Source: DASQJL01 sp036380835 (GTDB taxonomy: Bacteria; Eisenbacteria; RBG-16-71-46; SZUA-252). Taken from it: a DNA stretch of 64,000 nucleotides. The DNA lies in assembly GCA_036380835.1 (NCBI GenBank), contig DASVDZ010000095.1:62001-126000 (forward strand), in the 5' to 3' direction. The position numbers were made by a program, and so were the translations under genes. Shown one piece after another: positions 42,485 to 50,150 of this stretch. Position 1 is the stretch's first letter, and the number at the start of each line of letters is the position of its first letter. Under the pieces are notes generated by a model that saw nothing but the letters and a program-made list of their open reading frames with translations, was not told the origin of the DNA and did not search any database.

Positions 42485-43210
42485 TCAATCGAGCCGGAAT
42501 CGCTCGCCCAGGTAGATCTGCCGCGCGACGGGATCCTGGGCGAGCTCCTGACCCGTGCCCTGGAGGAGGATCTTCCCCTCGAACATGACGTAGGCGTGGT
42601 CGGTCGTGCTCAACGTCTCCCGCACGTTGTGGTCGGTGATCAGGATGCCGAGCCCCTTCGCCTTGAGTCTTCCCACGATGTCCTGGATCTCCGCCACCGC
42701 GATCGGGTCGATCCCGACGAACGGCTCGTCCAGGAGCATGAACTTCGGCTGGGTCACGAGCGCCCGCGTGATCTCCACGCGGCGCCGCTCCCCCCCTGAC
42801 AGGTTGTACCCCTTTCGATCCGCGAGGTGCGCGATGTTCAGCTCCTCGAGGAGCTGCGCGAGGCGCTCCTCGCGCTCCTTCGCCGTGAGCGGCAGCGTCT
42901 CCAGGATCGCGAGGATGTTCTCCCGCACCGTCAACCTCCGGAAGATCGACGGCTCCTGCGCCAGGTACCCGATCCCGAGCCGGGCCCTCCGGTGCATCGG
43001 CATCTTCGTGATGTCGAGGCCGTCGACCAGGATCTGCCCGCCGTCGGCCCGGAGCAGCCCGACGATCAGGTAGAACGTGGTCGTCTTCCCGGCGCCGTTC
43101 GGGCCGAGGAGTCCCACGACCTGGCCCCGCTGCACCTCGATCGAGACCTTGTCGACCACCTTCCAGTGGCCGTAGTAGCGCTCCACGTCGCGCGCGACGA
43201 GTCCCGTCAC
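42485..43210 (-). CDS. lptB: LptB, ATPase of the LPS transporter
   Basis: LptB is the cytoplasmic ATPase that drives LPS from the inner membrane to the cell surface with LptFG and LptC. The 241-residue ABC protein has Walker A GPNGAGKTT, the LSGGERRRVE signature, Walker B FMLLDEPFVGID and the switch His in LITDHNVRETL. GTG 43210 overlaps the lptC stop (GTGA). lptF/lptG are not in the window. Confidence 0.95.
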   Translation of the reverse strand: MTGLVARDVERYYGHWKVVDKVSIEVQRGQVVGLLGPNGAGKTTTFYLIVGLLRADGGQILVDGLDITKMPMHRRARLGIGYLAQEPSIFRRLTVRENILAILETLPLTAKEREERLAQLLEELNIAHLADRKGYNLSGGERRRVEITRALVTQPKFMLLDEPFVGIDPIAVAEIQDIVGRLKAKGLGILITDHNVRETLSTTDHAYVMFEGKILLQGTGQELAQDPVARQIYLGERFRLD

Positions 43211-43776
43211 GGAGCGCGCCCGTCGTCCCCGACGTCGGTGTCCCGGACCTCCGCCTTGACTTCGCGGGTCAGGTGGAAGTGAGCGAGGCTGGGATCGCTC
43301 TCGAATCCGTAGCCGGTGACCACGTCGTGCTGCCGCGTCACCTTCACGAATCCGTCCGAGACGATCTTCCCCGCCGCGTTCTGCCAGCGGAGCGAATCGG
43401 TCTCCATCTTGATCCCCGTTTCCGTGGTGACCCGCACATGACCCCGCGCGTAGAGATCGTTCGTCTGTTGATAGACCCGGCCCTCGTCGGCGACCAGCGT
43501 GGAGAACCGCTCTCCCTTCTCGTTGAAGAATTCGATGCGGACGGTTCGCGCGTCCACCAGGCTCCGGTCGTTGTACATCGCCGCGTACGAGGCCCAGAGA
43601 GTCCAGTTCTTCCTCCCCTCCGAGCTTTCCGTGAGCGAGAAGTCGCGCGCCTCCTGATCGGGGAGCCGGACCTCCGCCCCGGTCGGGGAAGAAGCCGGTC
43701 GATTCCTGCAGCCGGGCGCCGTCGCCGCGAGCGCCGCCAGGAAGAGCGGCGCCATCCAGGCACGGGATTTGCGCAT
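43207..43776 (-). CDS. lptC: LptC-like LPS export protein
   Basis: The 189-residue protein has a hydrophobic N-terminal segment ending APGC (Cys about 23), which reads as a lipoprotein signal, although E. coli LptC keeps an uncleaved helix. The rest is a beta-jellyroll of the LptA/LptC type (LWASYAAMYNDRS, LVADEGRVYQQTNDL, GHVRVTTETGIKMETDSL). It carries LPS across the periplasm. I chose ATG 43776 because the promoter just upstream puts earlier start codons (43830, 43824) before or inside it. It is coupled to lptB by a 4-nt overlap. Confidence 0.88.
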   Translation of the reverse strand: MRKSRAWMAPLFLAALAATAPGCRNRPASSPTGAEVRLPDQEARDFSLTESSEGRKNWTLWASYAAMYNDRSLVDARTVRIEFFNEKGERFSTLVADEGRVYQQTNDLYARGHVRVTTETGIKMETDSLRWQNAAGKIVSDGFVKVTRQHDVVTGYGFESDPSLAHFHLTREVKAEVRDTDVGDDGRAP

Positions 43777-43814
43777 GAGCCCTGCAGGGGGTCGCCGCGC
43801 CGCCTTCGAACGGG

Positions 43815-43843
43815 ACTCTAGCATGCCCACGGAGCCCGGTCAA
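43815..43843 (-). promoter_or_regulatory. promoter for lptC-lptB-rpoN-hpf-hprK-PTS
   Basis: TTGACC (43843-43838), an exact 17-nt spacer and TAGAGT (43820-43815) lie in the 87-nt gap after kdsD. Predicted transcription starts near 43808, about 32 nt before the lptC ATG at 43776. It supports that start codon. Confidence 0.5.
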
Positions 43844-43863
43844 ACCGGTTCACCATCATCATG

Positions 43864-44889
43864 TTAACGCGCGCGCACCCCGAGGCAGTCGTGGAGATGG
43901 AGGACCCCGGCCGGCGCCCCGCGGTCGTCCACGATGACGAGCGACGTGATCGCCCCCCCCTCGTTCTCCTCCATGGCCCGCACGGCCTGGGCGATCCACG
44001 CGTCGGCGGCGATCGTCTTCGGCCGCCGGGACATGACCGCCGAGACCGGCGCCGTCAGGTCCACCCCTCCTCGGAGCAGGATCCGCTTCAGGTCGCCGTC
44101 GGTGAGGATCCCGGCGAGCCGGCCGTCCGGCGCGGTGACGGTCGTCATGCCGAGTCGCTTGTTCAGGATCTCGAGGAGCGCCTCGTGCAACGTCGCGCCC
44201 TCCGCGACGCGCGGCAGCTCCTCCTCCCGATGCATCAGGTCGGAAACCCGAAGGGACGCCGCCCGGCCGAGCACGCCCCCGGGATGGAGGAAGACGAAAT
44301 CGTCGCGCGAGAACCCCTTCAGCCGAAGCAGCACGATCGCGATCGCGTCCCCGAGCGCGAGCATCGCCGTGGTCGTGGAGGTCGGCACGAGATCGTCCGG
44401 GCAGGCCTCCCGCGGCAGTCCCACGTCGAGCACGTGGTCGGCCGCCCGGGCGAGCGACGCGTCGGGGTGGCACGTCATGGCGATGATCGTCACGCCCCGC
44501 CGGCGGAACGCCGGGACCAGATCGAGCAGCTCCTGCGACTCGCCGCTCTTCGAGAGCAGGATCGCCGCGTCCTCGGGCGCGACGATCCCGAGATCGCCGT
44601 GAACCGCGTCGACCGGATGGACGAACGTCGCCGGCGTCCCGGTGCTGGTCAGCGTGGCCGCGATCTTCTTCGCCACGAGGCCGGACTTCCCTACGCCGAG
44701 CGTCAGCACCTGGCCCTTGACCTGAGCCAGCGCTTGAATCGTGGCCTCGAACTCTTTTCCGATGCGGCGTTTGAGCTGGGAGATGGCCTCCCCTTCGAGG
44801 TCCAGGACCTCCCGGGCCCAGTCCGCCGTGGGTGGTCTCGCGGAGTCGATCCTCTGCGGAGGAACCGCCCCGCCCGCCGTGCGCGTCAC
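43864..44889 (-). CDS. kdsD: arabinose-5-phosphate isomerase KdsD
   Basis: KdsD turns ribulose-5-phosphate into arabinose-5-phosphate, the first step of Kdo synthesis for LPS. The 341-residue protein has an SIS domain (GVGKSGLVAKKIA and the HPVDAVHGDLG catalytic segment) and two CBS repeats (about 210-335). E. coli KdsD has 328 residues. GTG 44889 overlaps the kdsA stop (GTGA), so I did not use the longer open frame. GutQ-like paralogues look the same, but the kds context settles the role. Confidence 0.93.
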   Translation of the reverse strand: MTRTAGGAVPPQRIDSARPPTADWAREVLDLEGEAISQLKRRIGKEFEATIQALAQVKGQVLTLGVGKSGLVAKKIAATLTSTGTPATFVHPVDAVHGDLGIVAPEDAAILLSKSGESQELLDLVPAFRRRGVTIIAMTCHPDASLARAADHVLDVGLPREACPDDLVPTSTTTAMLALGDAIAIVLLRLKGFSRDDFVFLHPGGVLGRAASLRVSDLMHREEELPRVAEGATLHEALLEILNKRLGMTTVTAPDGRLAGILTDGDLKRILLRGGVDLTAPVSAVMSRRPKTIAADAWIAQAVRAMEENEGGAITSLVIVDDRGAPAGVLHLHDCLGVRAR

Positions 44890-45737
44890 GCTCGTTGGCC
44901 CTCCAGAACGATCGTATCGGCAACCGATTGCCGCACCTTGATCAGGGATCGGAGGAGCCCAGGAAGCTCGGCCAGCGGCCACTGCGACTCCCGATCGGAG
45001 CGGGCGGCTGCCGGATTCGGGTGGGTCTCCAGGAAGATGCCGTCCGCTCCCGCCGCCACGGCCGCCCGAGCGAGGACCGGGATCATCTCGCGGTTTCCGC
45101 CGGTCACGACCCCTCCCGGCCGCTGCACCGAGTGCGTCGCGTCGAAGAACACCGGACATCCGAAGCCGCGCATGATCGGGATCGAGCGAAGATCGACCAC
45201 CAGGTCGCCGTAGCCGAAGGTGGTCCCCCGCTCGGTCAGGATGACGCCGGGAGCGCCGGCCGCGCGCGCCTTCTCGGCCACGTGGCGCATCGAGTCGGGA
45301 GCCAGGAACTGGCCCTTCTTCACGTGGAGCGGCTTCCCGGTCGCCGCGGCCGCTTCGATCAGGGGGGTCTGGCGGCAGAGAAAGGCCGGGATCTGGAGCA
45401 GGTCGAGCGCCGCGGCCGCCTCCGCCACCTCGGAGGACTCGTGCACGTCGCTCGTCACCGGCACGCCGACCGCGTCGCGGATCCGCGCCAGCTCCTCGAG
45501 GCCGGCCGCGGGCCCCGGACCGCGATAGGAATCGCGCGCCGTCCGGTTGGCCTTCGCGTACGAGGCCTTGAAGACGAACGGCATGTCGAGCGCCGCCGCG
45601 ATCCGCTTGACCTCGGCGGCGACTTCGGCCGCCATCCCCGGATCCTCGAGGACGCACGGACCCGCGATCAGGGAGAGCCGGTCGGGCGCGATGCGCACGC
45701 CCGCGACGGCGATCGGAGCGAACGTGGCCCGGCTCAT
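44886..45737 (-). CDS. kdsA: Kdo-8-phosphate synthase
   Basis: KdsA joins arabinose-5-phosphate and phosphoenolpyruvate into Kdo-8-phosphate. The 283-residue barrel enzyme shows LIAGPCVLEDP, FKASYAKANRT, LQIPAFLCRQT, KKGQFLAP and FDATHSVQRPGG. The Cys in LIAGPCV marks a possible metal ligand, so this may be the metal-dependent class. The class needs checking because the distinguishing residues were not modelled. It is 10 nt downstream of pyrG. Confidence 0.95.
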   Translation of the reverse strand: MSRATFAPIAVAGVRIAPDRLSLIAGPCVLEDPGMAAEVAAEVKRIAAALDMPFVFKASYAKANRTARDSYRGPGPAAGLEELARIRDAVGVPVTSDVHESSEVAEAAAALDLLQIPAFLCRQTPLIEAAAATGKPLHVKKGQFLAPDSMRHVAEKARAAGAPGVILTERGTTFGYGDLVVDLRSIPIMRGFGCPVFFDATHSVQRPGGVVTGGNREMIPVLARAAVAAGADGIFLETHPNPAAARSDRESQWPLAELPGLLRSLIKVRQSVADTIVLEGQRA

Positions 45738-45747
45738 GGGGCGGCGC

Positions 45748-47403
45748 TCATGGGCGGCGCGCGCTCGAGGCGCTCTCCGGCGCCGGCGCGCTCTGCTCCC
45801 GGCGGCGCCGCTCCTCGTTGGCCGCGCGGATGAAGCCCCGGAAGAGCGGATGCGGGTCGGCGGGCCGGGAGCGGAGCTCGGGATGGAACTGGACGCCGAC
45901 GAACCAGGGATGGTCGGGGAGCTCGACGATCTCCACGAGATCCTGGTCCTCGTAGACGCCGGTGACCCGCATCCCGCGCCCGATCAGCTCGTCCCGGTAC
46001 TTGTTATTGAACTCGTAGCGATGCCGGTGGCGCTCCGCCACCTGGCCCGCGCCGTACTCCTTCTCCGCGCGGCTCCCCGGTGCGATCGCGCACTCGTAGG
46101 CGCCGAGGCGCATCGTGCCCCCCTTCATGGAGACCGCCTGCTGCTCGGGGAGGAGGTCGATCACCGGATAGGGCGTCTCCGGATCGAATTCGGAGGAATC
46201 GGCTCCCTTCATGCCGGCCACGTCGCGCGCGAATTCGATGACCGCGCACTGCATGCCGAGGCAGACGCCGAAGAACGGGACCCGCTTCTCCCGCGCGTAC
46301 CGCGCCGCCTGCACCATCCCCTCGGTTCCCCGGTCGCCGAAGCCGCCGGGGATCAGGACGCCGTGCGTCTGGCCCAGGAGCGCCTCCGGCCCGTCCATCT
46401 CCACCCGCTCGGAGTCGACCCACTCGACGCGGACCGACACGCCGTTCGCGATGCCGCCGTGGACGATCGCCTCGTGGATGCTCTTGTACGCGTCGCGCAG
46501 ATGGGTGTACTTGCCGACCACGGAGATCGTGACGACGTCGCGCGCCTTCTGCATCCGGTCGGCCACGGCCTGCCACGTGCGGAGGTCGGGCGGCCCGGCG
46601 TCGAGGCGCAGGTTCGCGACGATCAGGTCGTCGAGGCCGCCCTTGTGGAACATGAGCGGCACCTCGTAGATCGACGCCACGTCGATCGCCTCGATCACCG
46701 ATTGCGTCGAGACGTTGCAGAAGAGGCCGATCTTCTCCTTCACCTCCTGGGGCAGCGGCACCTCGGTGCGGCAGAGGAGGATGTCGGGCTGGATCCCGAT
46801 CGCGCGGAGCTCTTTCACGGAGTGCTGCGTCGGCTTGGTCTTGATCTCCCGCGCGGCGCCCAGGTGCGGCACCAGGGTCACGTGGATGAAGAGCGTGTTC
46901 AGGGAGGAGAGCTCGAGCCGAAGCTGGCGGATCGCCTCCAGGAACGGCAGGCTCTCGATGTCGCCGACCGTTCCACCGATCTCGACGATCGCCACGTCGA
47001 CCGGCTTCTTCCGCGTCAGCGAGAGCATCCGCGCCTTGATTTCGTCGGTCACGTGCGGGATCACCTGGACGGTGCGGCCCAGGTAGTCGCCCCGGCGCTC
47101 CTTCTGGATGATCGCGTCGTAGATCTGCCCGGCGGTGACGTTGTTCTCGCGCCCCATCGAGACGCCGAGGAAACGCTCGTAGTGCCCGACGTCGAGATCG
47201 GTCTCGGCTCCGTCGTCCGTGACGTAGACCTCGCCGTGCTGGTACGGGCTCATGGTGCCCGGATCCACGTTCAGGTAGGGGTCGAACTTCTGCAGCGTCA
47301 CCGCCAGGCCGCGGCTCTTCAAGAGCGACCCGATCGCGGACGCGGCGATCCCCTTCCCGAGCGAGGAAACGACGCCTCCCGTGACGAACACGAACTTGGT
47401 CAT
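45748..47403 (-). CDS. pyrG: CTP synthase
   Basis: PyrG makes CTP from UTP, ATP and glutamine. The 551-residue enzyme has the synthase start (TKFVFVTGGVVSSLGKG) and the C-terminal glutamine amidotransferase with its Cys nucleophile in FGVCLGMQCAV and the His/Glu in VQFHPE. The CTP feeds the CMP-Kdo step catalysed by KdsB, encoded immediately upstream. The start overlaps the kdsB stop by 4 nt. I chose ATG 47403 over the long upstream frame. Confidence 0.97.
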   Translation of the reverse strand: MTKFVFVTGGVVSSLGKGIAASAIGSLLKSRGLAVTLQKFDPYLNVDPGTMSPYQHGEVYVTDDGAETDLDVGHYERFLGVSMGRENNVTAGQIYDAIIQKERRGDYLGRTVQVIPHVTDEIKARMLSLTRKKPVDVAIVEIGGTVGDIESLPFLEAIRQLRLELSSLNTLFIHVTLVPHLGAAREIKTKPTQHSVKELRAIGIQPDILLCRTEVPLPQEVKEKIGLFCNVSTQSVIEAIDVASIYEVPLMFHKGGLDDLIVANLRLDAGPPDLRTWQAVADRMQKARDVVTISVVGKYTHLRDAYKSIHEAIVHGGIANGVSVRVEWVDSERVEMDGPEALLGQTHGVLIPGGFGDRGTEGMVQAARYAREKRVPFFGVCLGMQCAVIEFARDVAGMKGADSSEFDPETPYPVIDLLPEQQAVSMKGGTMRLGAYECAIAPGSRAEKEYGAGQVAERHRHRYEFNNKYRDELIGRGMRVTGVYEDQDLVEIVELPDHPWFVGVQFHPELRSRPADPHPLFRGFIRAANEERRRREQSAPAPESASSARRP

Positions 47404-48206
47404 CGCGTATCCCTCCGTTCCCCCCAACGTCTTCGCGCCCGCTCGAGATCCTCGGGCGTATCGATGCCGATGGACCCGTAGTCGCCGACGGCGACGTGTA
47501 TGGAAATCCCGTTCCAGAGCGCGCGGAGCTGCTCCAGCCGCTCGGCCCGCTCGAGCGGGCAGGGCGGCAGGGCGGCGAGGGCGAGGAGCGTGTCGCGGCG
47601 ATACGCGTAGACGCCGACGTGGAGGAGCGGCGGACACTCCGGGTCCGATCCGTGGGGCAACGGCGAGCGCGAGAAGTAGAGCGCGCGTCCGGCCCGATCG
47701 GTCACCACTTTGACGCGGTTCGGATCGGCGGGATCCTCCCCCGCGCCGAACGGCGCCGCGATCGTCGCCATCCGGACCTCCGGCCGCTCGAAGAGCCGCA
47801 CCAGGTGGTCGAGGCCCGCGGGGCTCACGAACGGCTCGTCCCCTTGGACGTTCAGATAGACCGCCTCGGGATCCGCCGCCGCGTCGCCTTCGAGGAGCCG
47901 CGCCGCCTCGGCCGCGCGGTCGAGCCCCGACGGATGGTCGCCCCGGGTGAGGATCGCCTCGCCACCGGCCGCGCGGACCACGGCGGCGATCCGCTCGCTG
48001 TCCGTCGCGACCCACACGTCGCGGATCGCGCTCGCCGAGCGGACCCGTTCGAGCACGCGCACGACGAGCGGCGCGCCGCCGAGATCCTGTAAGGCCTTTT
48101 CCGGGAGACGGGTCGACTGGAGCCGCGCCGGGACGATCGCGACGGCCCCGAGGGACGGACGCGAGGGGGTATCGCGCGCCGCGGCGGGGGACGTGAAACG
48201 GTGCAC
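47400..48206 (-). CDS. kdsB: CMP-Kdo synthetase
   Basis: KdsB activates Kdo with CTP for LPS assembly. From GTG 48206 the protein has 268 residues. It shows VAIVPARLQSTRLPEK, a DVWVATDSERIA region, LNVQGDEPFV and IGIDTPEDLERAR. The start is a puzzle: a TTG at 48221 and the GTG at 48206 are in frame, with no ribosome binding site and no later in-frame start before the core domain. A promoter whose -10 box ends 5 nt before the GTG suggests a leaderless message. The first 20 residues are not part of the usual enzyme. Confidence 0.88.
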   Translation of the reverse strand: MHRFTSPAAARDTPSRPSLGAVAIVPARLQSTRLPEKALQDLGGAPLVVRVLERVRSASAIRDVWVATDSERIAAVVRAAGGEAILTRGDHPSGLDRAAEAARLLEGDAAADPEAVYLNVQGDEPFVSPAGLDHLVRLFERPEVRMATIAAPFGAGEDPADPNRVKVVTDRAGRALYFSRSPLPHGSDPECPPLLHVGVYAYRRDTLLALAALPPCPLERAERLEQLRALWNGISIHVAVGDYGSIGIDTPEDLERARRRWGERRDTR

Positions 48207-48211
48207 GACCC

Positions 48212-48240
48212 ATGCTAGCAACGGCAGAGGGGCGCGTCAA
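48212..48240 (-). promoter_or_regulatory. promoter of the kdsB-pyrG-kdsA-kdsD operon, possibly leaderless
   Basis: TTGACG (48240-48235), a 17-nt spacer and TAGCAT (48217-48212) match the housekeeping consensus at 5/6 and 4/6. The predicted start of transcription (about 48205) coincides with the kdsB GTG at 48206, so the message would have little or no leader. It lies in the 62-nt gap after the TonB-C gene. Confidence 0.5.
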
Positions 48241-48268
48241 CCCGAGGAATCGCGCCCGGCTACCCTCG

Positions 48269-49174
48269 CTACGGGGATGTGGCCCGCACGGCCGGCCGGC
48301 GCCGATCATCGATGTGAAAGCCGACCGGGACCTCCAACCAGGCAGCGACCGTGTCCCCATTCATCTGGCCGGGCACGAACGTCCATTGCAGCACGGCCCT
48401 TTCCGCGGCGGCGGCGAGAACCGGGGGGCCGGCGATGCGCTCGATCCGACAAGGGGCGCCATCCCGTCCCACGAGCACGCGGAGGTCCACGCGGCCCTGG
48501 ATGCGGTCTTCTTGTGCTTCCTGCGGATAGGTCGGCTGCACCGTGGTCTTCGCCACCGGAGGCTGATAAGCGCCCTGAGCCGACGACGCCTCGGGTACCA
48601 CGGGATCGTCGCAGGGACCGGCCTCGTTCGCTTTCCGCGAGGACACCTCCCGAAGAACCTCATCGAGCAAGAGACGAATGCGCGTCGCGACGCTGTCGAC
48701 CGGGGTCGACTCCGCGCCTGCTCCGTCCGCTGCCACGAGCGCCAAGCGCGCCTCCTGACGATCCAGGAGCAGATCCACGGCGCAAGTGTCGGGGCCGAAG
48801 CGAACGGCGATCTCCGGGTGGGCCAGCGCCGCCACCGCGGCGTGTGATCGGACCCAGACGCACCGCGACAACACCGCCGAGAAGGACGCGACCCAGGCAC
48901 GGTCGGGGCCGGCGAGAATCGTCGGCGCCTCGAAGGAAGCGATCGTATCGTGCGTGGCCGTTTCGGCGGCAGGGACTCCGTCGAGGCGGTCGCCGACGAT
49001 GCGGTGGATGGAAATCGGAGAGACTTGGTCCAGGCGCTCGAAGAGGTGAGGATCGTCGATGCGGAGGACGGTCGCGGCGGGGGTGACGGCCGCGGCGCGC
49101 CCGATCCGGGCCAGGGCCGGTCCCGCGGCGAGAACCAGGGCCGCGAAGGCGATCGCTCGGTGCACGCGCGTCAC
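48269..49174 (-). CDS. periplasmic protein with TonB C-terminal domain
   Basis: This 301-residue protein has a signal peptide (AIAFAALVLAAGPALA, about 7-22), a domain of unknown type (about 30-200) and a TonB C-terminal domain (about 215-297: TVQPTYPQEAQEDRIQG, VDLRVLVGRDGAP, ALQWTFVPG-like). Classical TonB has an N-terminal membrane helix and Pro-rich spanner; both are missing and no exbB/exbD is nearby. It may be a periplasmic adaptor. GTG 49174 overlaps the upstream stop (GTGA). Confidence 0.82.
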   Translation of the reverse strand: MTRVHRAIAFAALVLAAGPALARIGRAAAVTPAATVLRIDDPHLFERLDQVSPISIHRIVGDRLDGVPAAETATHDTIASFEAPTILAGPDRAWVASFSAVLSRCVWVRSHAAVAALAHPEIAVRFGPDTCAVDLLLDRQEARLALVAADGAGAESTPVDSVATRIRLLLDEVLREVSSRKANEAGPCDDPVVPEASSAQGAYQPPVAKTTVQPTYPQEAQEDRIQGRVDLRVLVGRDGAPCRIERIAGPPVLAAAAERAVLQWTFVPGQMNGDTVAAWLEVPVGFHIDDRRRPAVRATSP

Positions 49175-49830
49175 GCCCGACGCGGGACCACGCGATAGCG
49201 GTCCACCCAGGCTCCCCACGGGACGAACGCCCACGTCACGAGCGAAACGGCGATCAGCTCCCGGGGCCCGCGGGGCGCGATCCCGCTCATCGCCGCGAGA
49301 AAGACGATGGCGGCGAACGCGATCATGGCGAGGAGGCCGAACCGCCCCGCCCAGCGGATCGGGCGCGTCTGGTCGAGATAGAGCGCGACGCCGACGAAGA
49401 AGAGCGCCGCCTCGAGCGCGATCATCGCGGCGGGCACGTCGCCGAGCCCGATCCCCACCCGGGTGTCGAGCCCCGGGGCGAGCGGAAGATCCGACCGGTG
49501 GGAGAGGAGCTCGAGGAGCCAGTGGCTCGCCACCAGCGCGAAGACCACCAGGGATCCGATGCGATACCCCGTGCGCCAGCGATAGATCGCCGCCGCGAGA
49601 GCCCCCCAGACCAGGACCATGAGGAGGCTGTGGGAGACCGGCCACCAGACGAAGGCGATCGGGAGCATGGCGGTTCCCCCGGCGCCGATCCGCACGCGCT
49701 CGACACCGGCCAGGACCAGCACCGTGCAGAGCAGGTCCGGAAGGAGCGCCGCGAGGATCAGGGCTCCGAGAGAAGCCTTCGGCGCCGCGCGCTTGGCGGC
49801 GAACGCGAGCGCGATTTGGCCGAGGAGCAT
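49171..49830 (-). CDS. conserved multi-pass membrane protein of unknown function
   Basis: The 219-residue protein has five or six membrane segments. The N-terminus MLLGQIALAFAAKRAAPKAS and DLLCTVLVLAGVERVRIG resemble a widespread family of small bacterial membrane proteins often labelled metal-dependent hydrolase or permease. In those, the N-terminal Gln5 is usually His, as I recall. HSL (PVSHSLLM) and HWLLELLSHRSDLPL supply other His residues in the middle. ATG 49830 has GGAGGG about 7 nt upstream. The catalytic claim for the family is weak, so I give no function. It is coupled to the TonB-C gene. Confidence 0.78.
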   Translation of the reverse strand: MLLGQIALAFAAKRAAPKASLGALILAALLPDLLCTVLVLAGVERVRIGAGGTAMLPIAFVWWPVSHSLLMVLVWGALAAAIYRWRTGYRIGSLVVFALVASHWLLELLSHRSDLPLAPGLDTRVGIGLGDVPAAMIALEAALFFVGVALYLDQTRPIRWAGRFGLLAMIAFAAIVFLAAMSGIAPRGPRELIAVSLVTWAFVPWGAWVDRYRVVPRRA

Positions 49831-50150
49831 CGTCGACCCTCCGGGGGGTATCGTCCGCGATCGGGGTTTCGTCCCTGGAGTCGACTGGGTTCGGCGCGAT
49901 GCCTTCCTGGCGCCGCGCTCGGTCGGTGGATTGGGGTCCGACGCGCGCGAGCTTACCGGGAATCGAAGAGGAATTCCAGCGCCCCGGCCAGGCGCGACGG
50001 GCAGCCCCGACCGCTGGAGGTACGGCACGGGCCCCGGCGGGAACGCGAAGGGCGCCTCCGCAGGCTTCGCGAAGCGAAGCCGAGGACAGCGCCCGGAGCG
50101 TTGCCCGCCGGGGCCCTTCCTTCATGCGGCGCCTGGCCGGCGTTCCCGAA
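49831..50150. other. 320-bp gene-free region downstream of mdh
   Basis: The only clear content is the 88-nt inverted repeat at 50029-50116. The ribosome binding site of the membrane-protein gene lies at the left end. I found no supported open reading frame, tRNA or good promoter in 49850-50028. Confidence 0.55.
50029..50116. repeat. 88-nt near-perfect inverted repeat (structured RNA, terminator or REP-like element)
   Basis: The outer arms are GGGCCCCGGCGGG (50029-50041) and its exact complement (50104-50116). A further 5 bp pair after a single bulged base (AACGC 50042-50046 with GCGTT 50098-50102). Inside, GGGCGC (50050-50055) pairs with GCGCCC (50089-50094). The tip is an 8-bp hairpin with a GAA loop (50063-50070 with 50074-50081). 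It starts 34 nt after the mdh stop on the transcribed strand. There is no T-run typical of intrinsic terminators. Neither the SRP RNA signature nor a tRNA shape was found. Confidence 0.7.

Noticed and set aside
49940..50000. tRNA-like T-loop bases TTCGATTCCC on the minus strand near 49965
   Set aside because: The flanking bases do not form the 5-bp arm, and no acceptor or anticodon stem could be built.
50029..50116. SRP (4.5S) RNA or a plain Rho-independent terminator
   Set aside because: The conserved SRP helix 8 bases are absent, and neither strand has the T-run of an intrinsic terminator directly after the stem.
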